Shown here: positions 28,401 through 40,400 of the stretch, piece after piece
Layout: each line of letters begins with the position of its first letter
Numbering within the stretch: position 1 is the stretch's first letter
DNA from: Pterois miles
Taxonomy: Eukaryota; Chordata; Actinopteri; Perciformes; Scorpaenidae
DNA: 64,000 bases
Direction of reading: 5' to 3'
Assembly (NCBI GenBank): GCA_947000775.1
Contig: CAMQGK010000567.1
Coordinates: 2,334,001-2,398,000 of the forward strand
Program-made: the position numbers and the translations under genes
The notes under the pieces: generated by a model
Databases searched by the model: none
Seen by the model: the letters and a program-made list of their open reading frames with translations, nothing else
What the model was told of the DNA's origin: nothing

Positions 28401-31400
28401 TGACATGCAAATTCACAAATTATAGATTGCAGCCGGCGATAGCACCGCGAGCTGTGCGTCATTTGCAACACGAGGTCCGATTCATAAAAGATATTGTGCT
28501 GATGATGTTACAGCACAAACATGCCCATAATGTTTTGCAGCAGAGTGAAATTTTACCTTTTTTTTCTAGATGGAAAGGGAAGAAATGATTTGCTTATTTG
28601 TTTCTATAACTACAGCTGTCAGTCGATGAGAATATTGAATCACGATTAATTGCAATAGTGATTAATCGCAAACTAATCCCACATTTTTTATCAGTTCAAA
28701 ATGTGCCTTAAAGGGAGATTTGTCAAGTATTTAATACTATAAACATGAGATATATTGTAAATAAAGTGGGCATGTCTGTAAAGGGGAGACTCGTGGGTAC
28801 CCATAGAACTCATTTACATTCACATAACTGGAGGTTTGAAAATGGTCATGCCAGTTATTTAGCTCCTTCTCAACAAACTAGTATGATACCAGTTGATTCC
28901 TTATGTTTTCCAGTATCTTCACTTTAGCTTAAAATCTGAGCCCACTGCTACCGAAAAATCTCAAGTTGCGTGAATAAAACAAACTTGCATTAACACGCTA
29001 TTACCGTGCTAACTTTGACAGCCCGGATATTTCTATATTGTTGAGTGTGTTCGTTCTGGCAGAATTTGATCCGTTTACATTATGGGAATAAATGGTTTTA
29101 TTTTGCCAAAGAAGCACATATAGACACATAACATTTCCAGTATGAGGAAGCAACTTTGAATACATTTTAAAAAATAATAATAATAATGATGATCTACAGC
29201 TGTCCAATCTTAAACTAAAGCCTCTCAACTTCGAGGCTCGGCGTGGCTTTGTGATCTTGCCGCAGCATAGCAGAAAAATCGATATCAAACAAATTTGGTG
29301 CATTTGCTTCACTGCAGTTCAATTTGACACCGTTGTAGTCCGACTTTCCCGTCCAAGTGAATGAAATATTATCGGAGCCCAGCTGATAATTGTATCAGTG
29401 CTGTGTGCTTTCTCCACTACCAGTCGTGCTTTTGAATTTAATCAATAACATGTATAAACACTATAAACTCTTGACATGATATCCACCAGTGCATGTTTCA
29501 TATGGTAGATCATAAAAAGCCACATTAAAATAAATATAGGAAACACCCCAAATCAACTTGGAAGCCCTGGATTAGTTCCTACTTGGCACTTGCACGCATT
29601 CAATACCTGCGCATAATGTAATTAATAAGCTGTCTATCAGAGCCAACTCACTTTCCAATTTAAATAAATCACACTAAGTAATTCCCTGGCAGTCTTCTGT
29701 TGAAGACGGTATTAAATTAAGCAGGTTTCAGGGCACGTGGTGTCGTCATTCTTCGAAGGCATTGACGGCGCCTCTCTGCCAGATTGAATTTACCGAGTGT
29801 TTGTCATTCAGGGGCTCTTAATAGAGTTCATTTGATTAATCTAATATTTTCTATGCCATGCATTATAAGCATTGCAAAGTATAAAAAAAAGGACATGCCA
29901 GGACTTGTAAACTTCACCGTGCCTTTATCCTTTGAAAATGGCCATAACGCTTTTTCTTTGCCAAAAGTTTGGAGCATTATTTAACCTCCTTCACGACAAG
30001 TGAGTACGACTGTTTTAACTGGAGCCCAATACAACCTTTGAAAGACTGACTGCTTTAATGCGTTAAAGAAATCCAGGTGTTAAACAAATTTTCTGTAATC
30101 GTGTTAACTTTGACAGCTCTAGTCTAAAGCAGTCCGTTAACTCAGCTTTGCACAAAGACCAGAAACAGGAGGAAACAGACTATTCTGGCTACCAGCACCT
30201 CTAAAGCTCACTCATTAATACGTTATAGATCTCATTGTTTAATCCTTAATTACAAAAATCCTCCAGTAAAACTGCAACTTGTTGTTTTTTCACTGTTATG
30301 TTTGTTCACAAGTGAGGTTTAATGTGTTAAAGGGTGAGCTGGACTTGCAGGGTTGCATCCCCTCGGCCTCGTTTTACAACATCTGAGTGAACACACCAGC
30401 ACCCACTCTGAAGGGTTTCTCCTGTCTGCAGTGAACACACACAGCTTCACACAAACACTGGAGTTGTGTCGGCTGCCTGATAGCAGAGAGGATCTCTAAA
30501 TATAGCTACAGCTCAGAGCTCACAGAGGAAGGCCCTGTGTCGAGACGGCCGGGGATTAACCATTACTCTCCCACACACACACACACACACACACATTCCT
30601 ACACATAACCACCCGCATACTAAACACGCAGGTACGTGACCCGCATAACATACATGATCTGATATGAACAGAAAATGTGGTTTTATTGCATGTACATATC
30701 CACACACACTCACTCAAAGAGAGCCTGCTACTGCTTCATATTTTCAGTGTTTGCTGGCATGTACATACATGTGATGACATTATTGATAAAAAACATTCAA
30801 TAAAAGTCTGATCGGCTCACAAGCTGCCAAAAAGAGAGAAAACATTTTGGATTTTAGCAACTTATTGAAGACTGGAGGTGTTATATAAATGATTTGAATA
30901 CATGATTTATTAATTGATCCAGATAGATCAATTAATAAATCATGTATTCAAATCAACTGGACAATAAAAATGGGAATAAATAAATAAATAAATTGGTGTG
31001 TGTGTGTGTGTGTGTTATGTATGTACCTACTATAAATGAATAAATAAATATAACTTATATAAACTATATAAACAGACTATTACTTAGCATTTCATGACTG
31101 ATTGAAATGGACAATAGAACAGGAATTAATGAACAAATGTACAAATTCATTAATTAATCCATAAATGGATATATCAATTTGCAAGCTATTTTATTCATTA
31201 AATGTTCACTGGCAATAATATAATGATTAAAATAATTTATAAAATGATATATATATTTTATATTTTATATTAACCCATCAATAAATGTGTCAAATGAAAA
31301 AAAAAGCACGACATCAATCAATCCATTAATACATAATTTAAAGATGGATTAATAAATACCAGAATAAGTAACTGAATTTCAGAATCAATCTGAAAATACA

Positions 31401-34400
31401 GTTTTAGGATAAATAACCAAACTAAAAATCTGACAAAATGAAATGAACAGTGCAGGTTTTAATCAGGAAATTGGAAAGCAGTTACTTTTTCCTTCTGCTT
31501 TTCCTTTTTTTTTCCTATATGTGATTTTTTGGGCCTTGGGTGGAAAAGGGGCAATGTAAATAAGCAGGGCTCGTGGTTTTCACAGTAAAAGCTCTGTTGT
31601 ATGCCGGAAGTAGCATTCGTCACATTGTGTCCGCTGTTTGATAGTTTGTAGTGATGCTCAAGTTTTATCTCAACAAATGTAGGCTAGTTATGTTAAAATA
31701 ACATCTGTCTCAGTGAAGGGAAGCGCTGATCACAAACATCCCGCTTCCCAGAAACAATTAAGAAGTTGACTAGCTAACGTTAACATTAATGCTCTCCTGA
31801 CACTTTAAAAATATTTTAAAAGTGTTGCTTACTATAATTAGGTATACATAGCTGTGTCTGTCTATATTAAAATATGTGTACTGAAACGTGGGTGTGTAAA
31901 GTATGTCCCTATATGCATATGTGAATATACCGTATACGGATGTATACTTTTGTAATAGGTAGATTATTGTTGGTTCCAACTGTAACAACAATCAAGTCCC
32001 TTTGTTTTCATACACGTTTAATCAACCATCTTTTCTACATGTATTTTTAATTACCATTTATAATTTAATTTAATTTAATTTAATTATTGTTTATCCTTTC
32101 ATTCAATTATTTATTGTTATTTCCTCAATTTTGTTTACTTTTCGGGTGTCCAGGGAGGGGGGAGGGTTGTGTGTTTATTAGAATGTGTTTGAAAAAATTT
32201 GAAAAATTAACTTAATAAATAAATTTAAAAATGAAAAAAAGGCAAGAGTCAGAGCCTGGTTGGAGCGATATATAGCCTGGTTGCCATCTGAGAAAACATA
32301 TTTTGGGGAAACAAAATTGTTGTTACGGGGGTTGTTCAGATTGAGGTTTGATATTCACTGTGGCAAATAAAGTGGGTTTAAATTAGCTAAATTTTATGAG
32401 GAAATCGAGTTTTGTGTACAAATTAATTCCATGTTTGTTAATTCATTTAAATTAATGGAGGGTCTGATTCTTGATTTGATTTGAATTGGAAACAGGGGAA
32501 ATAACGTTATTCATCTAGTAAGCTAGTAAAGCTTTTATAGTCTATGACTGACAGAAAAATTGAGAGGCAGAGAAAATGTTAGTGCTGCTGCTGTGGTTAA
32601 AATGGGCTGCAGGCCGCGGCTGCTGCGGTACGATAGTCAATTGATCAGCATTGTAAAAACCAGTGGAAAGTGTTTCTGCTGTGTGGATGGATGCTGAGTG
32701 TGCCAGCGCTGCAGAGGCGGTCTAACAGCCTCCGACCTCCACGACGCAGTCTGCTACCTCCAAAATTGGGTGTGGGTGCTAATACAGAAGCGGGAGCAGA
32801 GAAACAAACAACCGTCTCTTGACGAATCGCTGCTGAGCTAAAGATGGCTGAACTACAGGACGATAACGAGGGAAATAAAGTGCTCACTTCATCAGAGGAG
32901 AAAGACGACGGCAGAGCTGCCATCTTCTGTAGCCCCCTCACTTGTTCCATCACACAAGTAGGCGTCTGTTTCTTTTTTTTCTGCTCTGACTGTGGCATTA
33001 AAAGCACCCTGGCTTTGTCTATCGATTCTGACACAATCAGATCGACCAGGTTGTCCTTGAAGCACAACGAGCACCTACTCAGCACTGTTGGCATACTGAA
33101 TGAATGGTGAAAGCATCTGTCAGGGTTAAAGTAAGTTTGATGCTTCAATTTATGGCTGGAAATACCCTCAAATTAAATCTTGCAATCTACATTTTCACTT
33201 CTGAATCATTGTCATTATTATTTACCTACGGACAAAGCAACGTGGTTAGTGTCCACACTATACCTGAGGTCTAACTCTGTCAAAGCTGTTTGTTCAGACG
33301 TGATATTAAGATGCGTCCTGAGTGATCTGATCACAGGTGGACAGCTTTAAGTGCAGGTGGGAACCATGGATGTATGAAGAGAACTGGATACAGCATTGGA
33401 GGGGGGCGCCCGTTCATTCCTATGAGAGTTGCTCAGCGGTGCATGAAGCCAAAATGGCTCAGCTGCTGAGTGATCCAGATCATCCGACGATCTTCTGCAT
33501 CCACAGGGCCCATAAAGCAGGTGCAGTAGCGTTTCCTTTAACTCCGCCTCCCCCCCCCCAGCCTCGGCCCGGGTCTCATTCACACGATCGGAGAAAGGGA
33601 AGTAACTCCAGATTCGGCTATTGTGCATTTTACAACTTTCAGGACTAATAATTTAAAGGGCTATTCAAGTGTTCGTACTGGGAAGTTGATTTACCTCAAA
33701 GAAAATATCCACTGAGTTGTCTTTCCTGATGTAAGTCTATGGGAAATAGTCCTTTTGAGCCCAATCACATCATGTGATGGGTACCACCATTGGGCCACTA
33801 CCAAAATTTGTTTCAGGCCTGGTGCACCTCCTGGGGGCTTGATGTAAACACACCCAAGATGCATTGACGAAGCATTGAGATCCAATCACTCAGACCACAT
33901 TCAGAGGTGGTCTGGACCACATATGGACCATTCTTTCAGTAATGTGTAGTGAATGTGTCCTGGACCACATTAACGCCTACTCAACTGACCACCTAACTCC
34001 AACTGGGATCCTTAAGGTCTGTGGGTTCCTCATGGGAATAAACAGGCAGATGCGAGCCTCGCAGCATGGAAACATCTTCTGGGCTCTACTATATTTTGTT
34101 GGTGCATCTGTATTTTATTAAAATATATCTTATCTATTGGCTCCATACCTACAGACTGAGAACAGGAAGTGCATTATTATCATACTGTCAGAGATGTGTT
34201 GGTGGTTTTGTTCCGGTGCTTTGCACAGAGCTGATACCCGCCCACCCACCCACTCGTTCTTTGAAGCTCTGTACCCCACTGTTGTTTGGCGCTTTTATTT
34301 TCTTAATAATATGTAACCAAATTCACGATTATGTAGGACATCACTACTGACATTCCTGTAATATTTCGTCACAACGTCTGCTTTGCTTTGCATATTGAAC

Positions 34401-37400
34401 GGGGAAGTGAGATCGGATCACAAGTGGTCACTGGAGACGTACGTAGCGCTGTCCACCTGTGATCGGATCACTCATGAATGTTAATGCCAGGTCTGAACAG
34501 GGCCTTAGACGCTGTCCTGCCACAGGTGTTAATAAAAATAAATTGAATATTTGTGTCCAAAGATGTGATTGTCTGATGATGATTGAATGATTCTCTCTGA
34601 CCAAACAGACAACAGAAGGTTTCTTGTAATACAGATGAGAGAAAGGAACATTTGTAGTATCCACATGCTTCTGTCTTGTTTGTGAAGGCCAGATGGCTGT
34701 TGAGATTGCCTGGTAGACAGAAGGTCATTTCAATCTCCACCACAGCCAGAGTATACCCAAGTGTCTTACTGACCCTCCCTGACCTTAAACTGATTCTCCA
34801 TGGTGGACGAATATGACCTACTTAAGGTTTACTTAAGGGCACAAGACAAAGACAGAAAATCCCTGTGAACCCTGAGGTCAATTTACCATTTAAGATAGCA
34901 GATCAATATTCATTAACCTCTTACAAATTGCACAATCCCCTGTTTATGATGGACAGACATGCCTCAATCTTGGAGTTGCATGTTATAATAAAGATTTAGA
35001 CAGGGGTCATACAGTAGGTCCTACTGTAGATACCTGATGCAATTTTCAAATTTTTTGTCAACTGACTGTTTACAAGAGTTCAGAGGGCAGCCAGATAGCA
35101 AAAGTTGTTAATTCAACACTTAGACATGGTAAGAAATGTTGCTATACTGTTGACGTTAGCGATGCTCCAATACCATTTTCTCTTCCCAGTACCGAGTCCA
35201 GCACCTGAACTTGCGGTATCGGCCAATATCAAGTACCGATCCAGTACCAGTGTAATGTGCAATCGGAGCAGCAGAGAAGAATTGATTTTGCGGTTAAATA
35301 AGTTGATTTTTTTCTGGCTTAATAAAATATGGTATTGGATCAGCGCATAGAGCGGCATACTTGCCAATACCAGAACAACTATAGTTGATGTTGAAAAATT
35401 CTTCAAAATTATTTTGTATAATTACAGTTATCTGATTTCATAGCGAAGCCAGAATCCACCTCAGGCCAATACCGTCACTCACCTTTTCAGAGGTACTGCA
35501 TGAAAATTTGTATGCTAATTTTTGAGGCCATGCTGTTGGTATTTTAAAAATCATTACGAAACATTAAAAATCAACCCAATGTAAGTACAGTCATTAGTAT
35601 ACTTGTTGGACGGATGTTACTTTCTGACGTGCCACTCTCTCTCTAATCTGTAGCGGTTGGATTTCCAAGGTGATCTACTGTAAAGTGTAAACTGTGCCAC
35701 TACTACAAACAGCGCTAAGTATAGTGTCTGGATCCTCTGCTGTGTCTGTGCTTTATCTCTCCAGGGATGAACATCTGATTGGAGGGTAATCAGCCACATG
35801 GGACACACCTGGACCCAATGTGCTTCATGTTTAAAAGCCTGATCATGCAGCAGTCTGTCTTTGGCAGATCTCCTCTCACATTATACTGCCGTGTCCTGGT
35901 ATTTGGTTCCTTTTCCTCGTTTTTACAGCACAACATCCATGCAGCACATTTTCACACATCCACTCCATACACTACTGTTTTGGCTTACTTTTTACATACC
36001 TTTTGGTTAATAAATCACTTATTATTTGTTCAGTATAACCGTGTGTCTCCTGTTTTTGTCACAGTTCTAGACCCAGGCTATGACAGTATTTTGCTATCTG
36101 GGTGGTTGGTATCTATCTTCTAGCTACAGTAGAGCTTTACTTCCATGATACATTTCTTGGTACTGTTTTGTAGAATTGCATGTTACACTGAAAGCCTCAT
36201 TTACAATACCACTGCACCATGTAGAAACGGTGCCTTCAAATGAGATCGTGTTTACCATTTATTCACAAGAAGGGTCCATATGGACGCCCCCTATTGTGGT
36301 ATCCACGACCTCAGAAGTGGAAAGTTTCTGAAAGCTCCAAGTTCACGAGTTGTGACGTTTTTGTCGACATCAGAAATGGCGGAGGCCATCGAAGTTCATT
36401 TTTCGGTACATACGTGAAAATATTGTCATTTTAATTGCATGATATTGTTCTTTGAAATTATATATTATTTAATGTGTCTGCAGAAAATGTTGATATTCCC
36501 AACGTCCTCTGTCATTGTGCCTTTGCATTTCCGTCATTATGTTACCCACTTGCTAGCTTGCTAAATTGTTAGCTTCTGTTGCTTCTAGACGCCGACAGTG
36601 ACTTTAATATTGCCGTTGCTTAGCAGCAATGCTCTTCCCGACTTAACCACTTAAACAATAAGCAAATCATGTACACAACTTCCCATGTTGTAAACACAAC
36701 CTCACGAGTTTCATTTGAAGGCACCAGATTCTCCCGCTGTGTCCTGGGTGCTATCAGAATATAGGCTAACGTTAGCAGCTCGGTCCCGCTCATTATTTAA
36801 GTTTTTTTTACACTCCAGCAACCCCTGCCAAACTCGTTATCAAAGTTATTTTGACATTCATCAAACACTTCCACCGGAGACAGCAACTCAAGTAACTCAT
36901 GTAGCTAACATTAGCATAGTCAGCTAGCTAGCTACAGCTGATAAACTCTTAAGGGGCAGTTCAGCCGGCAAAATCACTGAAGTCATCAGCTCGAAATGAG
37001 AAATTTGAATCCGGGGCCATTGTTTCAAAAATTCCTCAGAATTTTGAATTATTGATCGATCTTACGTCCTGCCCCCCTTAGCTACTGTTCCTAGGTCAGA
37101 CAAACTTGACCAAAAGTAACATACTTCAACATACCTCGATCCGACATGAAGCAGATATAATACAAACAAAGGAATGAAATCACGCAGGTTCATCAGAAAC
37201 CCCTTCAGCTCAGAACTCCAGCGGGGTCCACGCTGCTGGGGGTCAAGGCTGTATAGCTGGGCCCTCTTGGGAGAAGGGAGGCACGAGACAACCAGAACCA
37301 AGACTGTGCAGTGCAGACCATGCTGTAGTAAAATGAGAGGCTCTGTAAAGGGACTCTGGTGCTCAGAAACACTACCACTTCTGTCCACAGGGACCGACAA

Positions 37401-40400
37401 AATCGACAAAATCATGTGCGTGAAGATTGTGACACCAATGTAATGTGACTTACACATCAAGTTACCTTTGTATAGACAGGAAAGGACTGTCGACCAATGG
37501 TCTGTCGGGTTCCGAGCTTGCTCAACTGTTACTGGAGCACAGAGTGAAAAGGGGCGGGACTAAGGAAGGTCAATTGTAAACTGTAATTGGGCTTATCGTA
37601 CGGCTAATTGATTTATATAATTAGCCCCAAAAAAGATGAAATGACTGGGATTTATGCAAGAAGAGAAACCAAAGCAACCGGTATAATTTATCTTCAAAAT
37701 CAAAACCAGTTAAGGGCTGTTTGTGATCAGAAGCACAACGACAAGCCAGCAGCTGAGTGCACACTGGTGGACAGTCAGTGACTGACAGCTGGAAACAGCC
37801 CAGCCTGGGATCAGCATCACAACAGCAAAGCCAGTGTTTCTTATTTGGGCATCAGTGATGAATCCTCTTTTTGCCTTCTCTGTCTCTACGGGCAAATCAG
37901 CACACATAGGGTCAGATACAGGAAGTCAGAGCCAGAGGCTTTTCAACACGCAGACTACCCACATCATCTTCATCCATCACTGAAAGCTTTCCTGGCAGTA
38001 AAAAAAATCCATGAAAAATTCATGAGTACATTTGACAAACAGGCTGCTGAAAGGCCATCACCTACTTACCTACCTAGAATTGGGAGAGCTGATTTACGTA
38101 ACCTTTTCTAACCCAACACCACTGGTCAAATCGGCAATATAACATAACTATTTAACATCGTATTAACCCTTAAATCCCAGGTTTTGAAACTGGTGTCGAG
38201 CCCGTTGTGGTGTCAGTCTATGGAACCGTTTGTTTTGTCCTGACTCCCTCTGACAGGCTGCAGTATGCCCAGCAACAGTAGGCCTACATGGTCTGCTGGG
38301 CAAGCGAGGGTGAAGGGTATATATGTGTGTGTATGGGAGAGTCGAACAACATGCCGATGGACACTTCTGACTCATGCTGGATGACCAAGAGGTGGAATGT
38401 ACCATCAAATCTCCTCTTTTCCAGTACACACACACACAGTGTAGAATCCAGTCACATCTACATGTAAAACAACGGCACTGCATTATGTATTTTTATGGTA
38501 TTAATGATATCTGGATGCGCCTCATTGTGGTGGTGAAGGAGAACATAGTAAGTTTTGGATTTATTTGCAGAAAATGTGCATTGTGCATCCACAATACCTA
38601 CTGTCCTCAAATCAACAATGCAGTTGTCAATCTGCGGAAAACTGTGGAAAATACCACAAATGTCACACAACTTCTGCATCAGTGGCTCTACGTTTCAAAC
38701 TGTGACGCTTTAGGTACTCCTCCAGCATCAGTTTTGGACTCAGGTATGGCGCGTCAAGTTTCTGCTTGTTACATGCATAGTGTCTTTTCAAAATAAACCC
38801 CAGTGTTCCCAGGAAACGGAGAGGTTTCTGCTTGTTACATGCATGCAGACCTTCTTCAGAATACAAGTCTGTGTTCACAGGTAACATACCGTTTCTGCTC
38901 CTTACATGCATACAGTCTTTTCAAAATAAACATCTTTGGTTACAGGAAACGAGCAGTTTCCTCTCATTATATGTGTGCAGTCGCTTTTCAGAATAAACTT
39001 CTGTGTTCGCAGGAAATGTAGAGATTCTGCTTGTTACATGCATGTAGTGTGTTTTCAAAATAAACTTCCGTGTTCAAAGGAAATGTACAGTATCCGCTCA
39101 TTACATGCATACAGTCTCTTTTCAAAGTAAACTTCTGTGTTCACAGGAAACATACATTTTCCACTTGTTACATGCATGTAGTGTCTTTTCAAAATAAACT
39201 TCCGTGTTCAAAGGAAACATACAGTCTCCGCTCATTACATGCATACAGTCTCTTTTCAGAATTAACTTTTGTGTTCACAGAAAATATAGAAATCCTGCTT
39301 GTTGCATGCACGTAGTGTCTTTTCAAAATAAACTTCCAAGGTTTGGGTAACAAAAGCACTTGGATATGTATACAACAAATGTACACACAGTCATACACCA
39401 CGTATGTAATTCGAAGACTATTTTGGGACGCCAGTACACAGAAATATTCATATACAACATTTTAGAATAGGCAAAAATAGCATGTTTTATTCAAAAAACA
39501 ACATGGTTTTGCCCCAAACTGCATGTGATTATCATAAAGTGGGAATGTCTGTAAACGGGAGACTCATGGATTCCCATATAACCCATTTACATTGATATAT
39601 CTGGAGGTCAGAGGTCCAAGAAAATCGCCATGCCAGTTTTAGCATAAATTCATAGCATTATTTAGCGTTCTTCCCAACAAGCTAGCATGACATGGCTGGT
39701 ACCAATAAATTACTTAGGTTTTTAGTTTCATATGATATCCGTAGCTTCACTTGCTTGAAATCTAGGCCTATACCGTACTGAACCTCTGAAAGACAGATAG
39801 TGGCTGAGCGTGGCATCATTGAGCTTTTTTGACTAGATGTAATTACTTAAAAGAAGGAATGTCTGAATCCATTCCCCGTGTAAAAAATCGACATGTGGTC
39901 CGTCAAAGCAGTATTGACCGAGCTCCCTCTGGTGTTGTTCCTCATCCACAAATCAGTCGGTGGTCGGCCTTTTAAACAAAATGCTGCTGTTGTTGCCTTT
40001 CAGGGCTCTGCAGTAAAAATGAACTGGCGGTTCAGCAGTGCCCTTCAGCTTCATGCTGATTTGCAGTAAAAACTATTAGTTATTAGTAAAGAGTTTCAGT
40101 GTCCTGTGTGGTCACATTTTCACTGAGACCCACTTTAAAGAAAATCTATGCACAAGCAGCTCAAAAATCTTTGGATAAAAGCAGCCACCTAATGGAACAT
40201 ATTAACCCATCAGTGTGACTCTATGCATGTCTGCATATCCAGCTTGCAGCCACAGTGGAAGGGTGTAACTTGTGAATGAGGCCGGCAGTAGCTCAGTCTG
40301 TAGGGAGTTGGCTTGGGAACCGGAGGGTCACCGGTTCAAGTCACGACATGGACCAAAAACTGAGTGTGAACTGGTAGCTGGAGAGGTGCCAGTTTACCTC

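Noticed and set aside
38745..39345. Regularly spaced repeats that could suggest a CRISPR array
   Set aside because: Units are contiguous 66-67 bp minisatellite copies that vary throughout. There are no unique spacers, and the genome is vertebrate.
40282..40380. Possible tRNA gene (box A and box B present)
   Set aside because: The body continues into a SINE with a LINE-like tail and has a second copy at 49833. The tRNA fold is not intact.
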